Shown: positions 47,965 through 58,075 of the stretch, in pieces
Position numbering within the stretch: position 1 is the first letter of the stretch
Layout of the letters: every line of letters begins with the position of its first letter
DNA from: CAYWJT01 sp964458655
GTDB taxonomy: Bacteria > Acidobacteriota > Aminicenantia > Aminicenantales > Saccharicenantaceae
Length of the DNA stretch: 62,900 bases
Assembly: GCA_964458655.1 (NCBI GenBank)
Contig: CAYWJT010000006.1
Location: 1 to 62,900, forward strand
Reading direction: 5' to 3'
Translations under genes and position numbers: made by a program
Notes under the pieces: generated by a model
What the model was told of the DNA's origin: nothing
Databases searched by the model: none
The model's input: only the letters and a program-made list of their open reading frames with translations

Positions 47965-50382
47965 TTAATGCTCTTCGCTGGCGGCGCCGGCTCCGTAGTA
48001 GTCGAGGATCTTCATGTGCTCGAGGTGGGAGCAGTAGCGGGTCGGCTCGGTGCCCGGCAGGAACACCTCGCGGAAAGGATAGCGGCAGACCGGGGCCAGC
48101 AGGAAACCCGTCTTGCGGTCGATGTCGACGAAGACTAGGTTGGGCGGGATCTCGAAATCCTCCACGGGCGGCTTGACGCCTTCGCCTTCAGGAGGCTCCG
48201 CGCCCTGCGGGGCCGCCGTCTTCTTGTCGTTTATGACCTTCTCGAAAAAATCCGCCCAGATGGGCAGGGCCGCGGCCGCGCCCGTCTGCCGGCTGCCGAG
48301 GGTCACCTTCTTGTCGTGCCCGACCCAGACGCCGGCGCACAGGCTCGGCGAAAAGCCTATGAACCAGGCGTCGGAGTAATCGTCGGTGGTGCCGGTCTTG
48401 CCGGCCAGCGGCCAGCCCAGCCGGGCCGCCTGGGCGCCCGTGCCCGCGCTGACCACGCCCTGCATGAGATAGGTCATCATGTAAGCCGTCTGGGGCGAAA
48501 TGACCTCGCTCGACTCCGGCAGGTTCTCCTCGAGCACGTTGCCCTCGTTATCCTCGACGCGGGCGATGAAATAGGGCCGGGCCCGCAGGCCCTTGTTGGG
48601 GAAGACCGAATAGGCCGAGACGAGTTCGAGCAGCGTTATCTCGAAACTGCCCAGGCTCAGCGAGAGATAGGGATAGACGGGGGAAGTGATGCCGAAGCGG
48701 CGGCAGTAGTCGACGCCCACCTGGGGCGAAAGGAAGTCCAGCAGCTTGGCCGTGACGACGTTGCGGGACTCCTCCAGGCCAATCCTCAGGGTCACGGCGC
48801 CCTTGTACTTGCGGTCGTAATTCCTGGGCGTCCAGGGCTCGCCGCTCCAGCGGTCGATGAAGGTGACCGGCTCGTCGACGATGCGGCTGGCCGGAGTGAA
48901 GCCGTTCTCGAGAGCGGCCGTGTAGATGAAGGGCTTGATGGCCGAGCCGGTCTGCCTCGGGGCCTGGACAGCGCGGTTGAACTGGCTCTCGCGGAAACTG
49001 TAGCCTCCGACCATGGCCTTGATCTTGCCGGTCTGGGGCTCGATGGCCAGGAAGGAGCCGTTGCGCACCGGCTTCTGGTCGAGCGAACAGCGGGCCTCGA
49101 GGGCCGCCTCGTCGACGGAGTCGACCCTGACCTGGATTATGTCGCCCCTCTTGATGAGGCTGTCCAGGAAACGGGCCTTGGTCCATTCGATGCCGCTGTT
49201 GGCCAGCCTGCCGGTGTAATTCTTTATCCTGACGGTCGCCTCGGTCCGGCCCGTGGAGAGGACTATGGCGTCGGCCACTTCGCCTGTTTCGAGCTTCTCG
49301 GTTTCCCAGGTGTCGAGCCATTCCTTCTCGATCTCGGTCTTCCCCTGGGCGATCAGGTTCGGCTTGTCGGCCCGCCAGCCCTGGAGTTTGTTCTCGACGT
49401 CCCGCAGCCCCTTGCGCAGAGCGGCTTCGGCGTACTTCTGCATAACGGGGTCGATCGTGGCGTAGATCTTGAGGCCGGCGGTGTAGAGCGCGTCGCGGCC
49501 GTAGTTCCTTTCCACGTATTTCCTTATTTCTTCCAGGAAGTAGGCCCCGAACTCCGGGTCGGTCCGGCGCAGGGGCATGACCGCGAGCGGCTTCTTCTTG
49601 GCCTCTTCGGCTTCTTCCTTGCTGAGGTAGCCGGCCTCGGCCATCCTCGTGAGGACATGGTTGCGGCGCTCGAGCGTGCGTTTGGGGTTGTTGTAAGGCG
49701 AATAGATGGACGGGCCGCGGAATATCCCGGCGATCATGGCCGCTTCTTCTAGCGACAGGGCTGAGGCCGTCTTGCCGAAGTAGAGGCGTGCCGCGGCTTC
49801 CACGCCGTGCACGCCGTGCCCCAGGAAGAAATGGTTGCAGTACATCTCCAGGATCTGCTCCTTGGAGTACCTGCGCTCGATCTCCCTGGCCAGGAAAAGC
49901 TCCTTCAGCTTGCGTCTGATGCTGACCTCGCGGTGCAGGAAAAGGTCTCGGGCCAGCTGCTGGGTGATGGTGCTGCCGCCCTCGGGCCGCCGGCCGCGGC
50001 CGAGCTTGATGACGTCCTCCTTCACGGCCCGGAGGATGCCCCTGTAGTCCACGCCCGAGTGGCTGAAGAACCGCGGGTCCTCTGTTGCCACGATGGCCTG
50101 CAACAGTACCTGCGGCAGTTCCTGGTATTTGACCTCCAGGCGCCTCTCCTCGGCGAATTCCCTGAGCAATTCACCGGATTCGGTGTAGACCCTTGTTATT
50201 CTCTTGGGTCGGAAGCTTTCCGGGCCGCTGATGTCGGGCAGGTCGCTCTTTATCACCCGGTAAGCGCCGTAGAAGACGCCGAGCCCTAGGGCCAGGCCGC
50301 CCAGAACGATGGCGAGCGCGGCCCGAAGGACCTCTTTTTTCTGGAGCTTACGGACCTGTATCTTGATGGATGGGAATTTCAT
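47965..50382 (-). CDS. mrcA: Penicillin-binding protein 1A (bifunctional glycosyltransferase/transpeptidase)
   Basis: 805 aa. One TM anchor (residues about 20-42), GT51 glycosyltransferase domain with the catalytic Glu in ATEDPRFFSHSGVD (E101) and EGGSTITQQLARDLFLH, then a transpeptidase domain with SAIK (S480, K483), SRN and KTGT (K662). The C terminus continues about 100 residues with cysteines. It polymerises and cross-links peptidoglycan at the inner membrane. The promoter at 50397 lies just upstream, overlapping the end of tmk. Confidence 0.92.
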   Translation of the reverse strand: MKFPSIKIQVRKLQKKEVLRAALAIVLGGLALGLGVFYGAYRVIKSDLPDISGPESFRPKRITRVYTESGELLREFAEERRLEVKYQELPQVLLQAIVATEDPRFFSHSGVDYRGILRAVKEDVIKLGRGRRPEGGSTITQQLARDLFLHREVSIRRKLKELFLAREIERRYSKEQILEMYCNHFFLGHGVHGVEAAARLYFGKTASALSLEEAAMIAGIFRGPSIYSPYNNPKRTLERRNHVLTRMAEAGYLSKEEAEEAKKKPLAVMPLRRTDPEFGAYFLEEIRKYVERNYGRDALYTAGLKIYATIDPVMQKYAEAALRKGLRDVENKLQGWRADKPNLIAQGKTEIEKEWLDTWETEKLETGEVADAIVLSTGRTEATVRIKNYTGRLANSGIEWTKARFLDSLIKRGDIIQVRVDSVDEAALEARCSLDQKPVRNGSFLAIEPQTGKIKAMVGGYSFRESQFNRAVQAPRQTGSAIKPFIYTAALENGFTPASRIVDEPVTFIDRWSGEPWTPRNYDRKYKGAVTLRIGLEESRNVVTAKLLDFLSPQVGVDYCRRFGITSPVYPYLSLSLGSFEITLLELVSAYSVFPNKGLRARPYFIARVEDNEGNVLEENLPESSEVISPQTAYMMTYLMQGVVSAGTGAQAARLGWPLAGKTGTTDDYSDAWFIGFSPSLCAGVWVGHDKKVTLGSRQTGAAAALPIWADFFEKVINDKKTAAPQGAEPPEGEGVKPPVEDFEIPPNLVFVDIDRKTGFLLAPVCRYPFREVFLPGTEPTRYCSHLEHMKILDYYGAGAASEEH

Positions 50383-50396
50383 GCGCGCCGGCCACT

Positions 50397-50425
50397 AATA
50401 TACCAAATGGCTCCCCAAAAGACAA
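50397..50425 (-). promoter_or_regulatory. Sigma-70 promoter of PBP1A
   Basis: On the minus strand TTGTCT (50425-50420), 17 bp, TATATT (50402-50397), 15 bp before the ATG. Confidence 0.55.
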
Positions 50426-50436
50426 AGCCGCCGCCG

Positions 50437-51078
50437 TCAGCGCGGCCGCCGGAAGGAAACCCTCTTTCTCGCGAGCAGACGGTCAGTCCGCTCCGCGACT
50501 TCCCGGCTGAGTTCCCGCTTTTCCCGCCCGCCGTCAAGATGGACGATGTGCCGGCCGCGGAACCCCCGGAAGATGCGGGCGACCCGGACCAGGTAGTGCT
50601 CCTGCTCGAAAAGCTCGTCCCTGGTGCGGCGGCCGGAGATCCGGGCCAGCCCCGCGGCCGGCTCGATATCGAGGATGAAGACCAGGTCCGGCCTGGGCGC
50701 GAAACGCTCGTTCAGCCGCCTGATGCGCTCCGGGCTGATGCCCCGGGCGCCCTGGTAGGCCATGGTCGAGTAGTAGTAGCGGTCGAGTATGACCGCCCGG
50801 CCCCGTCTCAGGGCCGGCATGATATTGCGGGCGACGTTATCCCGGCGGTCCCGGATGAAGAGGGCCAGTTCCTCGCCGGCGGTCAGTGAATCCGGGTCGC
50901 GGGCCAGCCTCTTGATGAGCCTGCCCCACGGCCCACGGCTGGGCTCCCGCAGGGAAACCACGCCGTAACCCAGCCGTTTCAGGCGCCGGGCCAGGCCGGC
51001 CGCCTGCGTGCTCTTGCCGGAGCCGTCTATGCCTTCGAAGACGACCAGAAGACCTTTGTCCGCCGGTTTCTTTCTCAT
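50437..51078 (-). CDS. tmk: Thymidylate kinase
   Basis: 213 aa. P-loop FEGIDGSGKST near residue 13, DR(Y/H)-like motif in RAVILDRYYYSTMAYQG and LID region with ISGRRTRDELFEQEHYL. It makes dTDP from dTMP. The ATG at 51078 is chosen; an upstream TTG at 51123 is the -35 of the promoter. Adjacent upstream to PBP1A on the same strand, but PBP1A has its own promoter. Divergent from htrA. The C-terminal tail is basic. Confidence 0.8.
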   Translation of the reverse strand: MRKKPADKGLLVVFEGIDGSGKSTQAAGLARRLKRLGYGVVSLREPSRGPWGRLIKRLARDPDSLTAGEELALFIRDRRDNVARNIMPALRRGRAVILDRYYYSTMAYQGARGISPERIRRLNERFAPRPDLVFILDIEPAAGLARISGRRTRDELFEQEHYLVRVARIFRGFRGRHIVHLDGGREKRELSREVAERTDRLLARKRVSFRRPR

Positions 51079-51094
51079 GTCCGCTCGAAAGGCC

Positions 51095-51123
51095 ATATTA
51101 GCCGTTCGCGGTCCCGGATGCAA
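51095..51123 (-). promoter_or_regulatory. Sigma-70 promoter of tmk
   Basis: On the minus strand TTGCAT (51123-51118), 17 bp, TAATAT (51100-51095). Confidence 0.5.
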
Positions 51124-51155
51124 CTCCGGGTCCTTATCGCGCGTTTATTCTGAAA

Positions 51156-51184
51156 TTGAATTGGGCCGGGCTCTCTGATAACCT
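51156..51184 (+). promoter_or_regulatory. Candidate sigma-70 promoter of htrA
   Basis: TTGAAT at 51156-51161, 17 bp, TAACCT at 51179-51184, about 30 bp before the ATG at 51215. Confidence 0.4.
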
Positions 51185-51214
51185 ATTAATGTTAATGAAA
51201 TTCGGGAGGCTGAA

Positions 51215-52707
<1,493 letters not shown>

Positions 52708-52708
<1 letters not shown>

Positions 52709-53556
52709 TGCGGTTCACCAAACTCCAGGCCCTGGGCAACGACTTCATCGTCGTGCCGCCCGGGGAAAGGACGGGCGTCGGGCCCGCGGCCGGGCTGGCG
52801 CGCCGGGTCTGCGAACGCCGGACGGGCGCCGGAGCCGACGGCCTCATTCTCCTCGACGCCCCGGCGGACGAGACCGGCGTCTGGGCCTTCCGCATATTCA
52901 ACCGCGACGGCAGCGAGGCCGGCATCTCCGGCAACGGCCTGCGGGCGGCGGCCGGCTGCCTGCTGCACCGCGGCCTGGCGCGGCCGGGCCGCCTGGTCTT
53001 CCGGACGGCCGTGGGCGAAAGGCCGTGCGAGGCGAAGGTCAGCGGACCCGGGAGCTACGAGGCGCTCCTCTTCTTTCCCGAGCCCGTCTTCAGGTCGGAC
53101 CTGGTCCCATTCGACGACGGGACCTGGCATGAAAGGGTCGTCGACCATCCCCTGACCGTGGGCGGCAGGGACCTCCGGATAACCTGCTTGTCGGTGGGCA
53201 ACCCCCACTGCAGCCTCTTCTATGAAAAGTTCCCGCCCGTCGACGAGCTGCTCGAGCTCGGGGCCCGGATCGAGACCGGCCGCTTCTTCCCGGAGAGGAC
53301 CAACGTGGAGTTCATCCGCGTCCTGAGCCGCGACGAGATCGAAGTCGTTTTCTGGGAGCGCGGCGTGGGCCGGACCATGGCTTCCGGCACCGGCGCCTGC
53401 GCGGCGGCCGTGGCGTCCGCGGTCAACGGACGTGTCGGCGAAAAGGTGCGGGTGAGAACGGAGCTCGGCGGCCTCGAGGTCGAATGGCGTCCGGGCTCAG
53501 GGATCAGGCAGCTCGGACCGGTCGAGGTCGTTTACGACGGCGAATTCCCGGCTTAG
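52708..53556 (+). CDS. dapF: Diaminopimelate epimerase (DapF) with Cys-to-Ser in the first active-site position
   Basis: 282 aa, usual length. The conserved fold motifs are seen: MRFTKLQALGNDFIVV, GADGLILLD, FNRDGSEAGISGNGLR, SVGNPHCSLF and MASGTGACAAAVAS. The catalytic Cys of the CGNG motif is Ser here (S74, TCC at 52927), while the partner Cys is kept (C231). A normal DapF uses both Cys to swap LL- and meso-diaminopimelate for peptidoglycan and lysine. It may use Ser in place of one Cys, be a related epimerase, or be weak. The ATG overlaps the htrA stop. Confidence 0.85.
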
Positions 53557-53579
53557 GCCCGGCGGTCGACGCCTCCGGA

Positions 53580-55988
53580 TCATTCGCCCCTGCTCTTTTT
53601 CCCGACGTTCTTGAGCAGGGCGTGCCCCAGCACTTCCTTGATGTCCTCGACGAAGATGAACTTCATGTCGTGCAGGACCTTCTTGGGTATCTCCACCAAG
53701 TCCTTCTTGTTGGCCGCCGGCAGGATCATCTTCTTCACCCCGGCCCGCCTCGCCGCTAGGACCTTCTCCTTTATCCCGCCCACCGGCAGGACGTTGCCGC
53801 GGAGCGTGATCTCGCCGGTCATGGCTAGGTCGGCCCTGACCGGGACGTTGGTGCAGACGGAGACCATGGCCGTGGCCATGGTCACGCCGGCCGAGGGACC
53901 GTCCTTGGGGATGGCGCCTTCGGGGATATGGATATGGAAGTCATACTCGAAGAAAGTCTTCCTGGGAATGCCGAACTCGCCGGCGTGGGCCCGGGCGTAG
54001 CTCATGGCGGCCTGGGCTGACTCCTTCATGACCGCCCCCAGCGAGCCCGTCAGCATGAGGTTGCCCTTGCCCGGCATCCGGGTGGCCTCGACGAACAGGA
54101 TCTCGCCGCCTGATTCCGTCCAGGCGACGCCGGTGGCGATGCCCACCTGGTTCTTCTGCAGGACCTGGTCCTTGAATATCCGGGGCGGGCCGAGGAATTT
54201 CTCCAGGTTCTGGGCCTTGACCACCGTCCGGCCCTTCTTGCCCTCGGCCACCTTGCGGGCGGTCTTGCGGCAGACGGCCGCGATCTCCCGCTCTAGGTTC
54301 CTGACGCCGGCTTCGCGGGTGTAAAGGGAGATGATCTTCCTGACGCCGCTTTCGGTGAAGCTGAGCTGTCCCGGCTTGAGGGCGTGCTCGGCGACCTGCT
54401 TGGGGATGAGGTGGCGGCGGGCGATCTCGAGCTTCTCCTCCTCGGTGTAGCCCGGCAGTTCCAGCACCTCCATGCGGTCCCGGAACGCGGGCTGTATGGT
54501 GTCCAGAAGGTTGGCGGTCGTTATGAACATGACCTTGGAGAGGTCGAAGGGGACGCCCAGGAAATGGTCGCGGAACTGGTAGTTCTGCTCCGGGTCGAGG
54601 ACCTCCAGCAGGGCCGAGGAAGGGTCGCCGCGGAAATCGGCGCCGATCTTGTCCACTTCGTCCAGCATGAAGACGGGGTTCTCCGAGCCGGCGCGCCGGA
54701 TGCCCTGGATGATGCGGCCGGGCATGGCCCCGACATAGGTCCGGCGGTGGCCGCGGATCTCGGCTTCGTCGTGGACGCCCCCCAGGGACATGCGCACGAA
54801 CTTGCGGCCCAGGGCCCTGGCTATGGAGCGGCCGAGCGACGTCTTGCCGACGCCCGGCGGGCCGACGAAGCAGAGGATCGGCCCCTTGGCCGTTTTGGAG
54901 AGCTTGCGCACGCTCAGGTACTCCAGGATGCGCTCCTTGACCTTCTCCAGGCCGTAGTGGTCCTCGTTCAGGATCTGCTCGGCCTTGGCTATGTCGAGGT
55001 TGTCGACCGTGGACTTGCTCCAGGGCAGCGAGAACATGATGTCCAGGTAGTTGCGGACGACGGCCGTTTCGGCCGACTCTGGATGCATCTGCATCAGCCG
55101 CTGGATCTGCTTCTCCAGCTCCTCCCTGACCTCTTCCGTCACCTTGAGCTTCTTGAGCTTGTCCTGGTAGGCCTTGACCTCTTCCTGTATCTCGCTCCCC
55201 TCCCCCAGCTCCTTCTGGATGGCCTTGAGCTGCTGGCGCAGGAAGTACTGGCGCTGGAGCTTGTCCATCTCGCCCTTGGCCTCGATCGAGATCTTGGTCT
55301 GCACGTCGAGCAGCTCCAGCTCGCGGGCCAGGAAGTCGTAGACGCGGCGCAGGCGCTGGACCGGGTCGAAGATCTCCAGGATGCTCTGCGCTTCAGGGAC
55401 TTTCAATTCCAGGTTGGAGGCCGTCAGGTCGGCCAGCCGGCCGGGGTCGTCGATGTTGGAGGCGATGACCAGGACTTCGGGAGGCAGGTTCTTGCCGAGC
55501 GAGGCCGCCTTCTCCAGCCCGGACCTGACGTTCCTGATGAGGGCCTCGCTCTCGATGGTCTTCTCCTCACCCTCCGGTTCCGGGACGACCGTCACGCCGG
55601 CCGTGATCATCCGGCCGTCGTCCTCGAAGGAATCCAGCCGGGCCCGGACCAGGCCCTGGACCAGGATGCGCACCCGGCCGTCGGGCAGCTTCAGCATCCT
55701 CAGGATGAGCGAAACCGTGCCGACGTCGTAGACCTCCTCCCTCTTGGGGTCCTCGACCTCCATGTCCCTCTGGGTGAGCAGGAAGATCATGCGGTTGGTG
55801 GACAAGGCCTGGTCGATGGCGTTCTTGGACTTGTCGCGGCCGACGAACAGCGGCGCGATCATGTAAGGAAAGATGGTCGTGTCGCGCAGGAGCAGGACCG
55901 GCAGCTTGGACGGGATCTGCAGCTTCTGGCTCTGTTCCTCGATGAGGGGCTCGACCTGCTCGCCGTTCTTGTTGTCAATGGTCGCCAT
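53580..55988 (-). CDS. lon: ATP-dependent protease Lon
   Basis: 802 aa. N-terminal substrate domain (residues 20-220, beginning LPVLLLRDTTIFPYMI), coiled coil, AAA+ module with Walker A GPPGVGKT (about 375-385) and the proteolytic dyad Ser in PKDGPSAGVT (about 698) and Lys in PVGGIKEKV (about 741). It degrades damaged and regulatory proteins in the cytoplasm. The ATG follows GGAG. It is the last gene of a minus-strand run with the broken hsp20 and nrdR. Confidence 0.93.
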   Translation of the reverse strand: MATIDNKNGEQVEPLIEEQSQKLQIPSKLPVLLLRDTTIFPYMIAPLFVGRDKSKNAIDQALSTNRMIFLLTQRDMEVEDPKREEVYDVGTVSLILRMLKLPDGRVRILVQGLVRARLDSFEDDGRMITAGVTVVPEPEGEEKTIESEALIRNVRSGLEKAASLGKNLPPEVLVIASNIDDPGRLADLTASNLELKVPEAQSILEIFDPVQRLRRVYDFLARELELLDVQTKISIEAKGEMDKLQRQYFLRQQLKAIQKELGEGSEIQEEVKAYQDKLKKLKVTEEVREELEKQIQRLMQMHPESAETAVVRNYLDIMFSLPWSKSTVDNLDIAKAEQILNEDHYGLEKVKERILEYLSVRKLSKTAKGPILCFVGPPGVGKTSLGRSIARALGRKFVRMSLGGVHDEAEIRGHRRTYVGAMPGRIIQGIRRAGSENPVFMLDEVDKIGADFRGDPSSALLEVLDPEQNYQFRDHFLGVPFDLSKVMFITTANLLDTIQPAFRDRMEVLELPGYTEEEKLEIARRHLIPKQVAEHALKPGQLSFTESGVRKIISLYTREAGVRNLEREIAAVCRKTARKVAEGKKGRTVVKAQNLEKFLGPPRIFKDQVLQKNQVGIATGVAWTESGGEILFVEATRMPGKGNLMLTGSLGAVMKESAQAAMSYARAHAGEFGIPRKTFFEYDFHIHIPEGAIPKDGPSAGVTMATAMVSVCTNVPVRADLAMTGEITLRGNVLPVGGIKEKVLAARRAGVKKMILPAANKKDLVEIPKKVLHDMKFIFVEDIKEVLGHALLKNVGKKSRGE

Positions 55989-56012
55989 TGCAGTGCTCCG
56001 TGTCTTCCGGCC

Positions 56013-56429
56013 TCATCTCGCTCTTTTCCCGGCCGGCTTCTTCAGGATGATGGTCAGCACGCCTTTCTCCATGAAAGCCAAGGCCCTGTCCGGGTCGACC
56101 TCGCCGGGGATGACGACCTCTCTCTGGAAGGGTCCGAACTCGCGTTCCATCCTCAGGAAGGAAAAAGCTTCCCTGGGGAGCCTGGCCTTCTTGACGCCTT
56201 TGACCTCGACCCTGTTGGGATACAGAAGGACCCTGACGTCCCTCTCAGTCAGGCCCGGCAGCTCGACCTCGACCACGAACTCGTCCGTCCTCTCGTACAG
56301 GTCGACGGACGGCTCGCAGACTTCGCCCAGGCCGGGCCAGCCCGGCCTGCGGTCGGCGGGGTGCGGGCCTGTATTGTGGACCTCGGTCTCGGCCTTCTCG
56401 ACCCGCTAGACGAGTTTGACCCGGGGCAT
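56013..56429 (-). pseudogene. Hsp20/alpha-crystallin-type small heat-shock protein gene with an amber codon at position 8
   Basis: From the ATG at 56429 the frame reads MPRVKLV, a TAG (56408-56406), then continues with a complete Hsp20: PSVDLYERTDEFVVEVELPGL...VEVKGVKK...REFGPFQREVVIPGEVDPDRALAFMEKGVLTIILKKP. No standard start codon lies between the stop and a GTG at 56276, which would remove the first core strand. A single A-to-T change from AAG (Lys) would give the TAG. It may be a real mutation, an assembly error or a read-through case. The chaperone would hold unfolded proteins and sits between nrdR and lon, a fitting pair. Full length would be 138 aa. Confidence 0.7.
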
Positions 56430-56444
56430 CGCGGCCCGCGCTCC

Positions 56445-56900
56445 CTATTTTTCCTTCAGGAGCTTCTCGAGCTCCTGGTGGAAATCGGAAACATCCTTGA
56501 ACTCCCGGTAGACTGAGGCGAAACGGACGTAGGCGACCTTGTCCAGCTTCCTCAGCCGTTCCATGACGTGCTGGCCTATCTCGGAGGCCTTCATCTCCCG
56601 GTCCGGCCTTTCCTGGAGCTGGGACTCGACCTCCTCCACGATCTCCTCGAGCTGGTTGACCTGGATGGGCCTTTTCTCGCAGGCCTTCATCATGCCACGC
56701 AGGAGCTTCTGGCCGTCGAACGGCTGGCGCGAGCCGTCCTTCTTGACCACCATATAGGGGATCTCCTCGAGCTTCTCGTAGGTCGTGAAGCGCCTCTTGC
56801 ACGAAAGGCATTCCCGGCGTCTTCGGATGGCTATGCCGTTCTTGCTCTCCCGGGAATCGATGACCTTGCTTTCCAGGAAGCCGCAGAATGGACACCTCAT
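56445..56900 (-). CDS. nrdR: Transcriptional repressor NrdR
   Basis: 151 aa, normal length. N-terminal zinc ribbon MRCPFCGFLESKV...CLSCKRRFTTYE, then an ATP-cone domain (PYMVVKKDGSRQPFDGQKLLRGMMKACEKRP...). NrdR represses ribonucleotide-reductase genes when dATP is high. No ribonucleotide reductase gene is nearby. The ATG overlaps the stop of the flippase-like gene by four bases (ATGA). Confidence 0.95.
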   Translation of the reverse strand: MRCPFCGFLESKVIDSRESKNGIAIRRRRECLSCKRRFTTYEKLEEIPYMVVKKDGSRQPFDGQKLLRGMMKACEKRPIQVNQLEEIVEEVESQLQERPDREMKASEIGQHVMERLRKLDKVAYVRFASVYREFKDVSDFHQELEKLLKEK

Positions 56901-57925
56901 CTTTTCGCTTTTTCTCCCATTCTCTTCAATTCAAAGAGAGAAAGGCCGTCTCGGGCTAATATAGCATAACCGGCCAGGCAAGTCACCACGACCTGCAGGG
57001 CGTGGGTGACGAGCGTGACGGCCACGGCCTGGTCCGGGCCGGCGCCGTAGAGGGTCGTCAGGCCGAGCTTGCTGAAATAGTCGAAGCCGCCGGCCATGCC
57101 GGGCGTGGGGATCGAGGCCCCGACCATGGTCAGGAAGATGTAGGGCACCATCAGGAAAAACGGCACCTTCAGCCCGTAGGCGAGGAAGAAGACCCAGTAG
57201 AAGAAAATGATGCCGAGCCAGACCATGGCCGACAGGCCGGCGTAGACGGCCAGCTCGGCGGTGGAACGGAAGAACTTCAGGCCTTCGATGAACTCACGGA
57301 AAAGGTTCAGGAGCCGGGCCCGGGGCCTCTCCGGAAGCGGTCTGACCAGGAAGCCGGCCGCGGCCAGGGCCTTGTCGCGGAAGAAGTACACGGCCAGGGA
57401 AAGGGCCAGCAGCCCGGCGGCGAAGGCCGTTCCCACCAGGCCCCAGAGGTTCAGCCTGGCCACCGACTCGGCCCCCAGGCTGAAGCGGCCGGCGTAGAGC
57501 GGCCGGGCCAGCAGGAAAAGTCCCAGGAAAAGGCACATCGTGGACATGTCGAAGATGCGCTCCACGACGACCGTGCCGATGACGTAGCCCTTGCTCATCT
57601 CCTCCTTCTGAGCCAGGTAAAGCGGCTTGACCAGCTCGCCCAGCCGGCCCGGGAAAAGGAAGGTCACCGTGAAGCCCACGACGTTGCCCTTGACCATGTT
57701 GACGTAGCGGGCCTCGGGCTTTTCGCGCCTGAGCAGGAACTTCCATCGCAGGCCGCGGGTGAAGAAATGGAGCCCGGAAAGCAGACAGGAGAGCGCGAAC
57801 AGCGGTCCGTTCACGCCTCCTACCGAGCGCAGGACCTCGGGCCAACTGACGCTGCGGGCGAAAAAATACAGGAACACCGCTGCCAGCAGTAAGAAAAGCG
57901 CCGTGCGCAGGCCCTTCTTGCCCAT
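56897..57925 (-). CDS. UPF0104/LPG-synthase-type TM flippase-like membrane protein
   Basis: 342 aa with about eight membrane segments. Family hallmarks: FPGRLGELVKPLYLAQKE near residues 91-108 and SIPTPGMAGGFDYF near 270. Relatives are the MprF transmembrane domain and putative lipid or glycolipid flippases. It starts the run with nrdR (4-base overlap), hsp20 and lon. The promoter is directly upstream and divergent from the NahK-like gene. Substrate unknown. Confidence 0.8.
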   Translation of the reverse strand: MGKKGLRTALFLLLAAVFLYFFARSVSWPEVLRSVGGVNGPLFALSCLLSGLHFFTRGLRWKFLLRREKPEARYVNMVKGNVVGFTVTFLFPGRLGELVKPLYLAQKEEMSKGYVIGTVVVERIFDMSTMCLFLGLFLLARPLYAGRFSLGAESVARLNLWGLVGTAFAAGLLALSLAVYFFRDKALAAAGFLVRPLPERPRARLLNLFREFIEGLKFFRSTAELAVYAGLSAMVWLGIIFFYWVFFLAYGLKVPFFLMVPYIFLTMVGASIPTPGMAGGFDYFSKLGLTTLYGAGPDQAVAVTLVTHALQVVVTCLAGYAILARDGLSLFELKRMGEKAKR

Positions 57926-57937
57926 TTTCAGTCGGCA

Positions 57938-57966
57938 ATCTTACCATGAACACGGCCCGCCAACAA
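57938..57966 (-). promoter_or_regulatory. Sigma-70 promoter of the flippase-nrdR run
   Basis: On the minus strand TTGTTG (57966-57961), 17 bp, TAAGAT (57943-57938). Confidence 0.5.
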
Positions 57967-57973
57967 TCGCCCG

Positions 57974-58002
57974 TTGACACTTCTCCGGTTCTCTTTTAGA
58001 AT
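57974..58002 (+). promoter_or_regulatory. Sigma-70 promoter of the NahK-like gene
   Basis: TTGACA at 57974-57979, 17 bp, TAGAAT at 57997-58002. Only seven bases separate it from the divergent -35 at 57966. It shows that in-frame codons at 57974 and 58001 are not the start. Confidence 0.7.
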
Positions 58003-58075
58003 GTCGGACTTGCCCGGCCCAAGCCGCGAAAGGAGGCCGTTCCGGGCAACGCGAACGCCCGCGGAAAGAAACGAA

